Shown here: piece after piece, positions 27,087-36,316 of the stretch
How positions within the stretch are numbered: the stretch's first letter is position 1
Layout of the letters: each line of letters opens with the position of its first letter
Assembly: GCA_020349865.1 (NCBI GenBank)
Contig: CP070700.1
Coordinates: forward strand, 3,212,443-3,276,442
Length of the DNA: 64,000 nt
Source: Desulfobacteraceae bacterium
GTDB lineage: Bacteria; Desulfobacterota; DSM-4660; Desulfatiglandales; Desulfatiglandaceae
Reading direction: 5' to 3'
The notes under the pieces: model-generated
What the model saw: only the letters and a program-made list of their open reading frames with translations
Told to the model about the DNA's origin: nothing
The model's database searches: none
Program-made: the position numbers and the translations under genes

Positions 27087-27773
27087 TTATCGGGGCATAT
27101 CCTTGTTGATAATATCTCCTCGATTTCCGAACATATCACTAACGCTAAATTTGTAGTTCTCAAGTTTTTCAATATCCAGAAGTTGTTCGGCGGGGGTCGT
27201 CAAAAGCTTTAAACTTAGAGCATCGCCCATCTTTTCAACCGCGTCGATATCCTCTGCTGTGACAGGCTTCCCCTGTGCACGCAAGTTTCGAATCTTGTTT
27301 TCAAGTGCTGCCTGATCGTCGGGAAAGACACCTGGTCTTAAATGAACTTGGTAAGCCTCGCCCGTTGAGATTCTCTGGATAATGAATCCGTCACCGATGG
27401 AAGCATCGATCCTAAGGGTCTTAAAGTTGATTCTTGCACCCGTCATGAGGGCTGCTGCATCGGCCCAACAGGGTCCGTTCTTCGAAACGACTTGCAAATC
27501 CGTTCGGTCAACCACGCCTTCGGGAAAGAGTTTCTCAAACACACCCTTGATTTCCACAAATGCTATCACCAAACCGTCACACATGTGACCGTGGATGCGA
27601 GAAAGGTCCTTGAGGCCGATAGACTTTGTTTTTTGGTTGTATCGGCCCAACGCACTATCCGTATCTCTTACCATAATAGGGTTGTTATAGGGTGCATTGG
27701 CGGCCCACTCTGGATAGAACCAATCGGGCGTGTTGTCTATTTTCCCTTCGTAGATATTATTCTCTGTCGTCAT
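27087..27773 (-). CDS. FmdE-family protein
   Basis: This 228-aa protein has the FmdE signature region IHGHMCDGLVIAFVEIKG (usual form HGHxCPG), then GPCWADAAALMTGARINFK, equivalent to the CxxDAxxxxTG motif. Conserved His and Cys suggest a metal site. FmdE was named for a subunit associated with formylmethanofuran dehydrogenase, but bacterial stand-alone members have no settled function. Methanofuran genes are absent here. It is sandwiched between two URO-D methyltransferases (20-bp gap upstream), so a role in C1 handling or metal binding for them is likely. I start at ATG 27773 behind AAGGAGG. Confidence 0.8.
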   Translation of the reverse strand: MTTENNIYEGKIDNTPDWFYPEWAANAPYNNPIMVRDTDSALGRYNQKTKSIGLKDLSRIHGHMCDGLVIAFVEIKGVFEKLFPEGVVDRTDLQVVSKNGPCWADAAALMTGARINFKTLRIDASIGDGFIIQRISTGEAYQVHLRPGVFPDDQAALENKIRNLRAQGKPVTAEDIDAVEKMGDALSLKLLTTPAEQLLDIEKLENYKFSVSDMFGNRGDIINKDMPR

Positions 27774-27796
27774 CAACGCCTCCTTCGGTCGCGAGT

Positions 27797-28891
27797 CTAC
27801 AAATCAATAGGGTATTTTCCATATTTATGTGTTGCGTCTACCCAGGCCTTAAAGTACTCCCCAGGTGTTGACGGGATGACCTGACAACTCGGACCCATCA
27901 GGACGCAACCGCCAGGACCGCCAACCTCAACGGTCTCCTTTACAACAGCATCTATTTTCTCTACCGGGCCACTGGCAATCGGGTCAGGTCCGTGAACAAT
28001 CAGAGCGCCTGGGACACCGAGCTTTTCCACGATATTCTCCCTAATCCAAGCGGCATCGTGGTTCTCATCCAGATGGAGGCCGGCCACACCGGCCTCTTTC
28101 ACCAATCTCTCCAACAGTGCATATGCCTTTGGTCTTTTCATGTTCCCATGGATATGTAAAAAGGTCTTTTGTCCGAATTCCTTTTGAATGGCCTTCACGA
28201 ACTGGGCCGTATAAGGAAGGATAAATCTTTCTCCCATCTTGGGGGATATCAGTTCTGTGCCGAAATGATCGCCAAGATAGAAAACACTATTGCACCCCGC
28301 CTCGTACTGGGCCCGCGCCCAATCAATACTGAAATCTGTGGCCGCCTGACACAACTCATCTACAAATTCCGGTTCTTCGGCGCAGTCCAGGGTTAAATCA
28401 GAAACAGCCCGAAACAGGATGTTTGCTGCGGTAATTCCAGTATAATATGCAGGGGAAATGGGGCAGTCCCCTCCCATTTCCTTGCATACTGTCCTGAGTG
28501 CTTTTAGGGCATCCGGCATCCTGTCATCTTTTAGGGGGTCAAGGGGTAACTTCTTCTTGACTTGAGCCCAATCCTCTTTTTGCTTAACAGGTGGGGTTTT
28601 TATTGAAACACTTACCCCAAATTTTTTCGGCAACTCAATGGTTCCCCCAAGGCTGGGCACTCCAAAACCATGATCCATGTACGTCCCGAAACATAAGTCA
28701 TAGTCATATTTCTTGATGTTGGTTATGAACGCTTCTGCTATCTTGTCTGCATCCATTTCGGTCTGAGTAGATATATCAGGGATACCCCAGCCCATGTCAT
28801 AAATGGCCTGTGCCATCACACGCGGAAATACTGGTATAACATCGGGTACCTCCATATTGAAAACCGCTTCCAAACGCTCTTTTTTGTTCAT
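27797..28891 (-). CDS. URO-D-family corrinoid methyltransferase (copy 2)
   Basis: This 364-aa protein is similar in length and order to copy 1 but clearly diverged. It has HIHGNM at the zinc site and GPSCQVIPSTP for the C-terminal Cys. The N-terminal VPDVIPVFPRVMAQAIYDMG and central ALKAL regions differ from the other copies, suggesting a different substrate or partner. GAGGAG precedes the ATG at 28891. The gene starts 26 bp after the corrinoid-cap protein gene, which may be its carrier or adaptor. Confidence 0.87.
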   Translation of the reverse strand: MNKKERLEAVFNMEVPDVIPVFPRVMAQAIYDMGWGIPDISTQTEMDADKIAEAFITNIKKYDYDLCFGTYMDHGFGVPSLGGTIELPKKFGVSVSIKTPPVKQKEDWAQVKKKLPLDPLKDDRMPDALKALRTVCKEMGGDCPISPAYYTGITAANILFRAVSDLTLDCAEEPEFVDELCQAATDFSIDWARAQYEAGCNSVFYLGDHFGTELISPKMGERFILPYTAQFVKAIQKEFGQKTFLHIHGNMKRPKAYALLERLVKEAGVAGLHLDENHDAAWIRENIVEKLGVPGALIVHGPDPIASGPVEKIDAVVKETVEVGGPGGCVLMGPSCQVIPSTPGEYFKAWVDATHKYGKYPIDL

Positions 28892-28917
28892 TCTATTTCT
28901 CCTCATCGCTTTAAAGG

Positions 28918-29382
28918 TTAGTCATCTTTGGTTTCTGTTGCCTGAATCTTACAGGGAGTGAACTCGTGGGTATCAAGACCTGTGGCAATCATATCCATTA
29001 TACCCATCTGCTCCTGGACCGATAGCCCCATAGCCCCTTCCACTGTTGTTTTAAGAAAGGTGCCTATATCATCGATATCCCCTTCGCCAACCCAGGGTGG
29101 TGCCTTGTAAGAAGCCATCTCCTTTTCCGGAATGACACAGGGTCTAAAAATTTCTGCAACCTCCTGCAAAACCTTTGTAGACATCTTAACTTCTGGCATA
29201 AAAAAATCGCCCTCTTCCATCGACATACCAATCTCTTTTATAGCAGGCATTATGGCATCGCGCAGGATTACGGCCGGATCAATATCGTCCTCCATAGCCT
29301 GCCTCATTGCATTCTTGGCTTCACTTAATTCCCCCTCAAAAATAGCCTCTTTTATAACCTTTACTCTCTCTTCATTACTCAT
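28918..29382 (-). CDS. Corrinoid-protein-like: intact cap domain, degenerate B12 domain
   Basis: Residues 1-85 of this 154-aa protein match the helical cap domain of methyl-carrier proteins (PAVILRDAIMPAIKEIG, EEGDFFMPEVKMSTKVLQE). At the B12 motif it reads GEGDIDDIG: the cobalt-ligating His of DxHxxG is Asp104. After that the Rossmann domain is missing its SxL and GG motifs and is replaced by about 45 unrelated residues. It therefore cannot hold cobalamin base-off/His-on in the usual way. It may be an adaptor that docks methyltransferases, or a decaying carrier. A good ribosome-binding site, a tidy frame and its operon position favour function. Confidence 0.75.
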   Translation of the reverse strand: MSNEERVKVIKEAIFEGELSEAKNAMRQAMEDDIDPAVILRDAIMPAIKEIGMSMEEGDFFMPEVKMSTKVLQEVAEIFRPCVIPEKEMASYKAPPWVGEGDIDDIGTFLKTTVEGAMGLSVQEQMGIMDMIATGLDTHEFTPCKIQATETKDD

Positions 29383-29515
29383 CTTTCACCTCTCTCCTTT
29401 CGAAAAAACTCTTTCATATATATTTGGTTTGCCCGTAAAAAGGCCTTTTAAGGGCAATTGCGAATTATTTTCAGTTGTCAGTCCTAAGAACATTACTCGA
29501 AACCTTGGACTTTTT

Positions 29516-29537
29516 GACTTTTTACGAAGTCATCAAA
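29516..29537. repeat. Solo end of the hairpin repeat found complete at 49632-49778
   Basis: The 22 bp here match one terminal repeat of the 49.6-kb element at 20 of 22 positions (GACTTTTTACGAA...CATCAAA). No second end is nearby. It overlaps the stop codon of the metallo-beta-lactamase gene. Confidence 0.6.
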
Positions 29538-30288
29538 CTTCAATAGTCGTGAAATCATCCGGTACAATAATCTCACCGTTAAAGTGTTCGGCGATGAGCT
29601 GCCCAAATTCATCCCTTTTTTCCTCATATTCCGTTGGCCAGTGAACAATAGCAATTCGTTGCGCTTCGGCCTCGCTGGCAGCTTGCCCCACGTCCTTGGG
29701 AGAGATGTGAAATGAATGGGGTTCTAAGACAACGACAGTGCAAATAAACAGGTCTGAGCCGCGAGCCAAATTCATAACTTCTTCGGTAAATGTAGACTCG
29801 CCATTGTAAAAGAGGACTCTGCCATCGCGTTGGATACGATACGCATGAGCCTCAGAAGGATGGTCGCCTCTTACCGTGCGGATGTCATCAAAGTCCTCTG
29901 ATGCTCCAAGTTCTTTGAACTTCAGTTTATACCCCCTTTTTTCGTCATCAGCGACAGGCAGTTCGCAAAGACTCATCAAACCCCGGGTGGCTTTCTCGAT
30001 CCCCACAGGCCCGATAATCTCAAGCGGTTCCGTGCGGTTTCTGACATTCATCATATCGAAAAGCACGTGGACGATGCCTATGAAATGATCCGAATGCAAA
30101 TGGGAAACCAAAATTCTCTTTACGGCTTTAAGATCAACCCCATATGCATTTAAGTTTCTCAGCGCCCCGTCTCCAACTTCCAGGAGGTAATCATCATCAA
30201 TCATCATAGATAGCTGACCGCGCTTTCCTGTGACTTTCAATCCCATACCGGGGACAAGGCCTGCCGTTCCTAAGAATGTAATTTTCAT
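29533..30288 (-). CDS. Metallo-beta-lactamase-fold hydrolase, RNase Z/arylsulfatase-like
   Basis: This 251-aa protein has the zinc motif SHLHSDHFIG, an early FLGTAGLVPGMG start and a later IAIVHWPTEYEEKRD segment. The architecture fits the RNase Z / AtsA-like MBL branch that acts on phosphodiesters, sulfate esters or thioesters. It is first in the minus-strand run behind the sigma-54 promoter at 30507-30523, so it is probably co-induced with the URO-D methyltransferases and may unmask a methylated substrate (inference). Its last codons lie in a fragment of a mobile repeat, so the natural C-terminus may have been changed. Confidence 0.83.
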   Translation of the reverse strand: MKITFLGTAGLVPGMGLKVTGKRGQLSMMIDDDYLLEVGDGALRNLNAYGVDLKAVKRILVSHLHSDHFIGIVHVLFDMMNVRNRTEPLEIIGPVGIEKATRGLMSLCELPVADDEKRGYKLKFKELGASEDFDDIRTVRGDHPSEAHAYRIQRDGRVLFYNGESTFTEEVMNLARGSDLFICTVVVLEPHSFHISPKDVGQAASEAEAQRIAIVHWPTEYEEKRDEFGQLIAEHFNGEIIVPDDFTTIEV

Positions 30289-30506
30289 CGTTCCGTTCTT
30301 CCTCCTTGGCGAATTTTAGTATCTAAGAATATAAGAATAATGGCCACATATTGTATGTTTTTTATGGGTGACGTCGTGTCGGATTTTCATGCTTGTGGAT
30401 TACTTATTGGGGGACTCAAAACCCCAATTCCTTACTTGGGCAGATCTTCTGACTGGGACGCTGTGGGCCGCAATGTTCTATTATGCTCCAAGTTAAAATG
30501 CATATA

Positions 30507-30523
30507 AGCAAGACACATACCAA
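30507..30523 (-). promoter_or_regulatory. Sigma-54 promoter for the 30.3-21.3 kb unit
   Basis: The minus strand reads TTGGTATGTGTCTTGCT with the required GG-N10-GC spacing, about 220 nt before the metallo-beta-lactamase gene. Enhancer-type sites lie 149-196 bp upstream. Confidence 0.8.
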
Positions 30524-30671
30524 ACCTTGGAAAGCAAATGGGCGGAGTACCATAACATGAATTTGGCTGCTTTTTCGAATATATTATTCGTAAAATCAAA
30601 CGGTTCTATGAGATTCGCTGCCGGAAGCATTACGTTATCTTAAGAGACAAACTGATCTACTACTCCTTTCA

Positions 30672-30719
30672 TGAAACGATGTGTTCCACCGTCCCATTGT
30701 GTTGAAACAAAACGTAAAA
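30672..30719. promoter_or_regulatory. Pair of enhancer-type sites between divergent sigma-54 promoters
   Basis: TGAAACGATGTGTTCCA at 30672-30688 and TGAAACAAAACGTAAAA at 30703-30719 match the left half-site TGAAAC exactly and the right half partly. They start 31 bp apart. They lie between a leftward -24/-12 promoter (30507-30523) and a rightward one (30903-30917), so one site pair could serve both. Confidence 0.65.
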
Positions 30720-30902
30720 CTTGAAGTGGCACACAACCGCTATATGTGGAAGCCCTGCCTTTGATAGGCGCTCTTCCAAGTCAGGAATTAGGCAAGCCCG
30801 TCTCCAGGTTCGGTACATAGACAGAAAGACGTGCCCTGGTTCTCACAAAAAACGCCGAGATACCCCGCCTTGAGGGGTGGAAAGCTAATCTCCATTGGAG
30901 TA

Positions 30903-30917
30903 TGGCATATATCTTGC
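30903..30917 (+). promoter_or_regulatory. Sigma-54 promoter for the TauE/SafE gene
   Basis: The plus strand reads TGGCATATATCTTGC, a good -24/-12 match with GG-N10-GC, about 130 nt before the gene at 31050. The enhancer-type pair at 30672-30719 lies 184-231 bp upstream. Confidence 0.8.
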
Positions 30918-31049
30918 GAACCGCACTATTTTGTCCAAACTAAGACCCTTTTAAGGCAGTTATCATTCAGCAAGAGATCGTCCCTATTTATGGGTTCCTG
31001 AACACATGATAACAACACTGCCTCACACATCTTTAGAAGAGGAGATTCA

Positions 31050-31799
31050 ATGCTCGGGTTGACTGTTGGGGCACTCATCGTCTTTTTTCTCACGACAGGG
31101 CTCACCATTGCTGGGGTCGGAGCGGCCTTTAGCATCATTCCTTTTCTTTATTGGTTAGGAATTCCCCTTAAAGAGGTCATGGCTACGGCTTTACTTTTGA
31201 ACAGCATCAGCATGAGTTTCGCCTCCATTACTTTCATCCGTAAGAAGCTGGTTGCTTTTGAAATTGCGGTGCCTGTCATGGTTGTGGCAAGCATCTTTTC
31301 TCCCCTTGGGGCTTACAGCACTCGATTCGTATCGAAAGACTTCCTTCTGTGGTCTTTCTCGACCTTTCTGGTTTTTGCTGCTTCTATGATGCTGTTCTTT
31401 AAATCAAGAAAAAAAGAAGGGCATCGTTCCTCAGGACAGGGACTGTTCATTGGATGCATAGTTGGGGCGGTAGCCGGCTATCTGGGTGGGCTCCTCGGGG
31501 TGGGGGGTGGGAACTTTATTGTGCCAGCCTTGATTTGGGTCGGTTATGACCCCCGTATCGCTGCAGCAACCTCGTGTTTCATAGTGATCTTTTCGTCCTT
31601 GGCCGGCTTCTTCGGCCATGCAGCCCTGGGCAATGTTAACCTCCCTCTTCTGACATCCGCTGCATCTGCCTCAATCGCCGGAGGGCTGTTGGGGGCTTGG
31701 CTCCTGTCGTTCAAGCTCAAGGGCTCTCAGGTCAAATGGGTGATTGGGATTGTCCTCTACCTAATCGCGGCCAAAATGATCTGGGGATTGGTCTCATAG
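31050..31799 (+). CDS. TauE/SafE-family membrane transporter (copy 1)
   Basis: This 249-aa protein has about eight membrane segments and two internally related halves: GLTIAGVGAAFSIIP in the first and YLGGLLGVGGGNFIVPAL in the second. This is the TauE/SafE glycine-rich pattern. Family members export sulfite, sulfoacetate or other organosulfonates. The divergent, shared regulation with the methyltransferase operon suggests it removes a product of that pathway. GAGGAG precedes the ATG. It converges on the DctM gene. Confidence 0.87.
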   Translation: MLGLTVGALIVFFLTTGLTIAGVGAAFSIIPFLYWLGIPLKEVMATALLLNSISMSFASITFIRKKLVAFEIAVPVMVVASIFSPLGAYSTRFVSKDFLLWSFSTFLVFAASMMLFFKSRKKEGHRSSGQGLFIGCIVGAVAGYLGGLLGVGGGNFIVPALIWVGYDPRIAAATSCFIVIFSSLAGFFGHAALGNVNLPLLTSAASASIAGGLLGAWLLSFKLKGSQVKWVIGIVLYLIAAKMIWGLVS

Positions 31800-31926
31800 A
31801 GCGGATTCGGCCGCCCACCCCGTGTTATCCGTCATTGCCCGCACGGGAAAGCCCACCTCATGACATGCATCGAGGAGGCCTTGCAGTCAGGACTTTCTGC
31901 CCGCCCGTCATATCGTCGTCCGAACA

Positions 31927-33222
31927 TTACAACATCATGTCTGGAAGCCATGTGGACAAAAACGGTAACATCACGAGTATTGCCACCACGATGCACTCCA
32001 TAATAAAAAACCAGCCTACCCCTCGAAAAACCTGCCCCATGGAGAGGCCCGATACCTTTCTGATGATAATGACATTGGTCCCCACCGGTGGCGTAATCAA
32101 ACTCAGCTCTATCATGACGGTGACTAATACCCCGAACCAGATGGGATCGAAGCCAAGCTTCATAATTACCGGGAAGATAACCGGGACCGTAAGGACCAGC
32201 ATTCCAATAACGTCCATCACACATCCAAGTGCAAGGTATGTAAGCAAAATGGCGGTGAGAATGATATATCTGTTAAGCGGGAGCGCCGATACCCAGTCCG
32301 CGAAAAAGGTATTGAGCCCCGTTATTGCTATGAACTGGGCAAAAACAGAGGCTCCGATAAGGATGAGAACGATCATTGCCACGAGGCGCATGGATTCGTC
32401 CAAGGTGGCAACAAGTACACGCTTACTCATCTTTCTTAATGCAAAAAGAAGAACAAAAGAACCGAAGGCCCCTATGCCGGCCCCCTCTGTGGGTGTAAAC
32501 CAGCCCATAAATATCCCACCCACAACGAGGAGAAAAAGCGAGAGGACTCCCCACACCTTCCAGAGAGATCTAAATCTTTCGCCCCATGAAAAGCTTTCTC
32601 CCCTAGGGGCCAAAGCCGGATTCCGTTTCGCCCTTACATAAATCATCACGCTGAACACTAACGCCGTTAAGACACCAGGAATAATTCCTGCGATAAAAAG
32701 CTTACCGATAGACTGCTCGGTCAATACTCCGTAAAGCACCATCGGTATGCTTGGTGGGATAAGAATACCTAAAGTTCCTGCCGCCGCTATGGTGCCGCAA
32801 CTAAAAACAGGGTCGTATTTATGTCGGTTCAGTTCGGGAAGGGCTATGGTACCCAATGTAGCAACAGCAGCCACACTCGAACCCGTAACCGCTCCAAAAC
32901 CGGCTGAAGCAAATACTGAAGCAATAGCCAGTCCCCCAGGGAAAGATCCGAGCCACTTATAGATCACTTCATACAAGTCTTCTGTAATTCCTGTGTGGAA
33001 GGCAAACTGTCCCATGAGTATGAAAAGAGGAATACACGCCAAAACAAAATGGGCCGTGTTGCTGTAGGCGACGATGCCAAATCCTTCCACACTTTGCCCC
33101 AGGCCCGCTAACAGGGCAAACCCGGCGAGTCCTACTATGCCCATTGAGAAAGCGATAGGCACGCCGATAAACAAAAGCAGAAAAAGGACGGCAAATCCTA
33201 CTACTCCTATGATAGGATCCAT
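31927..33222 (-). CDS. dctM: TRAP transporter large permease DctM
   Basis: This 431-aa membrane protein has the 12-TM DctM layout and typical motifs, including FGAVTGSSVAAVATLGTIALP and ILIPPSIPMVLYGVLTEQS. It forms the transport channel with the DctQ subunit encoded 20 bp upstream and is fed by the DctP protein at 33903-34952. The ligand is a carboxylate-type compound of unknown identity. It is last in the minus-strand run that starts near 39.4 kb. Confidence 0.9.
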   Translation of the reverse strand: MDPIIGVVGFAVLFLLLFIGVPIAFSMGIVGLAGFALLAGLGQSVEGFGIVAYSNTAHFVLACIPLFILMGQFAFHTGITEDLYEVIYKWLGSFPGGLAIASVFASAGFGAVTGSSVAAVATLGTIALPELNRHKYDPVFSCGTIAAAGTLGILIPPSIPMVLYGVLTEQSIGKLFIAGIIPGVLTALVFSVMIYVRAKRNPALAPRGESFSWGERFRSLWKVWGVLSLFLLVVGGIFMGWFTPTEGAGIGAFGSFVLLFALRKMSKRVLVATLDESMRLVAMIVLILIGASVFAQFIAITGLNTFFADWVSALPLNRYIILTAILLTYLALGCVMDVIGMLVLTVPVIFPVIMKLGFDPIWFGVLVTVMIELSLITPPVGTNVIIIRKVSGLSMGQVFRGVGWFFIMECIVVAILVMLPFLSTWLPDMML

Positions 33223-33242
33223 GGAGACTTTCTTTCTGTCAT

Positions 33243-33755
33243 TTATTCATAAAGGTCCGGTTTACGAATGACTCCCAACTCGAAAAGCACAGAAATTATG
33301 AGCTGCAATAAAAAGAACATGGAGCCAATAACTATGACTGCCTGTGGAATACCGCGGGGAAAGCCAAGGTCAACCGTCACATCCCCAAATCGGAAGGAAC
33401 CATATGCAAGTACAAAGCTTCCGTAACTCAGGCATGCAAAGATAAAAATCCCGATACTTGCTGAGAACAAACGGATAATCTTCTGAACTTTCGGTGGAAG
33501 ATTTTCCAGAAGAATTTCCACATTGATGTGATCACCCTTTACCCACGTGTAAGAAAAGCTCAAAAAACATAAAATACAAAAGAATACTTCGATCAGATCC
33601 ATGGCTCCGGTTACAGCAACGGCCAATCGCCTAAAGAACACGTCGACAAATATAATAAGCATGAGAACCAGGGCGATGACATTACCCCCTCTGAAAATCC
33701 ACTTACTCACCTTTGTGATCGTTTCTGCAAGTGTCTGCAAAAAAATCCCGTTCAC
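33243..33755 (-). CDS. dctQ: TRAP transporter small permease DctQ
   Basis: This 170-aa protein has four hydrophobic helices and the DctQ hallmark pattern IFVDVFFRRLAVAV...MDLIEVF near residues 38-62 and YTWVKGDHINVEILLENLP in the middle. It partners with DctM directly downstream. Its order after DctP is standard for three-gene TRAP systems. Confidence 0.88.
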   Translation of the reverse strand: MNGIFLQTLAETITKVSKWIFRGGNVIALVLMLIIFVDVFFRRLAVAVTGAMDLIEVFFCILCFLSFSYTWVKGDHINVEILLENLPPKVQKIIRLFSASIGIFIFACLSYGSFVLAYGSFRFGDVTVDLGFPRGIPQAVIVIGSMFFLLQLIISVLFELGVIRKPDLYE

Positions 33756-33902
33756 GAATTAAAACCTCCCCAATAAGGTTGATAGGAGTGTCTGCCTCCC
33801 AAAATCGGAAGGCAGACAAAAAACGGCTATCGGAGGCCCTTGCATGGGTCTCCTGGTCCCCAAACTTCCAGGCCCATAGAACTCATAAAACTACAATGTA
33901 TC

Positions 33903-34952
33903 TTAGTACTTGGGTTGTGCTTTTCCGCTCCAGGCTCGGTACCTCTGCATCAGATCTTCCATTCGGTCCATGGTCTTCTTTCCAGGTATCCCCTTCTTCT
34001 CCAGATCCTCTATCATCTTGTCCTTTAGTCCAGCCACTTTTGCCTTGAATCTACCAAGTTCAGCGTCGTCAGGCTCAACGATCTCAACACCTTTCGATTT
34101 GAAGTACGGAAAAGTAAATGCATCGGTGTTCTGATAGTGAAATCCTGAAAGGTTCATCGCTTGATAGCTCGCCCGCATAACCGCATCTTGGAGGTCTTTG
34201 GGCAAGCGGTTCCACGTTTTAAGGTTCATTGCCTCTATCAAATGATAAGAAAAGAAGTCCATTTTCAAGATGTACTTGGTAACTTCTTCCAGCTTAAAGG
34301 ACCTGCCAGCACCAACGGGGAAGACAATGCCGTCCACAACGCCTCTTTGCATAGCCAGATACATATCCGTATGTTTCAGTTTTACAGGGACGGCGCCATA
34401 TATCTTCAGTGCTTCATCGGCGATACCGCCACATCTTAACCTCAGGCCTTTTAGGTCTTCCACTTTAGTGACTTTCTTATCCCTTAGTAAAATCTGGAAG
34501 TTAGGGTCACCAATCATGAAAAGCAGCTTGAGGTTTTTCTCTTTTAACCTGGGAGCCCAAACATCTGACATTTGATTCAACACCCACGTCGCTTCTGTTC
34601 CGTCGTTAAACAAAAAAGGGAGGGTAGAGAGTTGTACGAGGGGTAGAGATCCAGGGTGCGCCACAATATGAATATTGGTTATGTCACAGACCCCTGCCCT
34701 TACTTTTTCATATTTTTCGAATGATCCAGCGAGCATGCCGGCAGGATAATAGGTTGCATTAATTCTTCCCTCGGATTCTCTGCCTATGGCACGCGCAAAT
34801 TCTACCATCACATTATTCATATCGTGCAAGACAGGCCAGTGGGAGGCAAGCTTCAATTGAATTGGCTTATCTGCAGCCTGCGCGGGAATGGGCATTGACG
34901 ATAATGCTAACACCATAAATACAAGTAGGCTCAAAGCAACATAACGTTTCAT
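33903..34952 (-). CDS. dctP: TRAP transporter solute-binding protein DctP
   Basis: This 349-aa exported protein has a signal peptide ending near PAQAA. The DctP-family body includes IQLKLASHWPVLHDMNN, DLKGLRLRCGG with the ligand-carboxylate Arg region, and MQRGVVDGIVFPVGAG. It binds a periplasmic ligand for DctQM. Its C-terminal helix is rich in charged residues, as is normal. AAAGGAG precedes the ATG. Proximity to a CobW GTPase and a URO-D methyltransferase suggests a ligand that is a methylated carboxylate, which remains inference. Confidence 0.88.
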   Translation of the reverse strand: MKRYVALSLLVFMVLALSSMPIPAQAADKPIQLKLASHWPVLHDMNNVMVEFARAIGRESEGRINATYYPAGMLAGSFEKYEKVRAGVCDITNIHIVAHPGSLPLVQLSTLPFLFNDGTEATWVLNQMSDVWAPRLKEKNLKLLFMIGDPNFQILLRDKKVTKVEDLKGLRLRCGGIADEALKIYGAVPVKLKHTDMYLAMQRGVVDGIVFPVGAGRSFKLEEVTKYILKMDFFSYHLIEAMNLKTWNRLPKDLQDAVMRASYQAMNLSGFHYQNTDAFTFPYFKSKGVEIVEPDDAELGRFKAKVAGLKDKMIEDLEKKGIPGKKTMDRMEDLMQRYRAWSGKAQPKY

Positions 34953-35287
34953 GGCTCTTTCTCCTTTGTTGAAACTAATTGGCGCTGAGTAAACAATATT
35001 CCTTATTTTAACCCGCTGTTTGAATGTCCATGGTTATCACCCCCTTGAGTTTTTGAAGAATTAGGAACTGAACGGATATTTCCCTCCTTTAAAAGCAACG
35101 TCAATTCAAGACCTGCATTTCCACCGCTCTTCCCTTATTTGTCAATGGGACCCATGGTGATCAGATTTCTTTAGTCCCTGGGCCGCTTGTTACTGCCCCA
35201 TACAAGATTGTAAAAGACATTAGTCTTGAAAGGAGAAAGAGCGGATACACATTTGAGACACGGGAATTCACATTTCTTGATTACCAT
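34953..35287. other. Intergenic region between CobW-type and DctP genes
   Basis: The 335 bp hold no supported gene. Both neighbours are on the minus strand, so the interval may include a secondary promoter for dctPQM. I find neither a -24/-12 pair nor the TGAAAC-N5-GTTTMA site here. Confidence 0.45.
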
Positions 35288-36301
35288 TTATTCAGCTAAC
35301 ACGCACCGTTTGAGTTGCTCGATCACCTCATGCCCATTTACCCCCCAACCTACAAAAGCAAGCCTGGTATCTTGATCACCATCCCAGGTTTCCCACTCAC
35401 TTCTTCCACAGACAAAGTTGAGCAATAGAGTACGATCGGGAAATCGCACGGGTCCCTTTATACGAAACAGGCCCCAGGGTGCCTTTTCAAGAAAGCGTTT
35501 AAGGCTAGTTTCATCTAAGGGCATAATCTCTAAAAAATCGAACGCCACAAAGCCGTTTATGTCTCTAAGGTGGGCATGGTTTCGTTCAGCATTGTGATAA
35601 TGGCAGTGACCGTACTCATGATTGGTTTCCGTGCCGTGAGCCGGCAGGTAGAAGCCCAGGAGTTCATTGCTCGAGACTTTTTTGGGCCCATCCGCCCACA
35701 GGATTTCTGGATCAACCTTGCAGTAGATGGTGGGTACTGCGTGGCTCCCTGGAACGGTTTCGTGTATCTCTTTCAGGGACTCCCAGACTTTCTTTTTATC
35801 AACCGTATCGATCTTATTCAGTAGGATCAGATCCGCTTGAGCAAGTTGATTCATGAAGAATTGCCCAAAATTCTCCTTACCTATCCAGTACTTAATATCC
35901 AGGACAGTAATGGCTTGATTTATCTCAATGCTCTGTTTTAGATCTCCATCTTCAAGTGCTGAAGCCACCTTGTTGGGTTCGGCAACGCCTGTTGCTTCCA
36001 AGAGGATCCTCTTTGGCTTGTATCGATCACAGACATCCCTCAAGGTTCGCGCGAGTTCGGTCCTGATTGTGCAGCAAACACATCCGCTGGTAAGTTCAAA
36101 TACGTCCGACCCGCCCTTTCTCAAGAGGGCGCCGTCGATACCCACTTTTCCTAATTCGTTCACAATGACGACAGTATCCGACAGGTCCTTTTCCCAGTAA
36201 AGAATGTTTCTGAGCAATGTAGTTTTTCCGGAGCCCAGAAAACCAGCTATGACGAGTACTTTTACCTTTTCATTTATATGAGAGGGGACTTTTTTGCTCA
36301 T
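35288..36301 (-). CDS. CobW/COG0523-family G3E GTPase
   Basis: This G3E P-loop GTPase of about 337 aa has Walker A GFLGSGKTT, the metal-binding GCVCCT motif, ILLEATGVAEP (Walker B region) and NKID. A His-rich loop HEYGHCHYHNAERNHAH lies near residue 235. The C-terminal CobW_C domain ends near WGVNGHEVIEQL. Such proteins insert or allocate metals, mostly zinc or cobalt. Beside zinc-dependent URO-D methyltransferases and corrinoid proteins, metal delivery to them is a natural guess. ATG 36301 is chosen; a TTG two codons upstream is closer to the AGGAGAG site. Confidence 0.87.
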   Translation of the reverse strand: MSKKVPSHINEKVKVLVIAGFLGSGKTTLLRNILYWEKDLSDTVVIVNELGKVGIDGALLRKGGSDVFELTSGCVCCTIRTELARTLRDVCDRYKPKRILLEATGVAEPNKVASALEDGDLKQSIEINQAITVLDIKYWIGKENFGQFFMNQLAQADLILLNKIDTVDKKKVWESLKEIHETVPGSHAVPTIYCKVDPEILWADGPKKVSSNELLGFYLPAHGTETNHEYGHCHYHNAERNHAHLRDINGFVAFDFLEIMPLDETSLKRFLEKAPWGLFRIKGPVRFPDRTLLLNFVCGRSEWETWDGDQDTRLAFVGWGVNGHEVIEQLKRCVLAE

Positions 36302-36316
36302 AGGCAAGCTTCTCTC

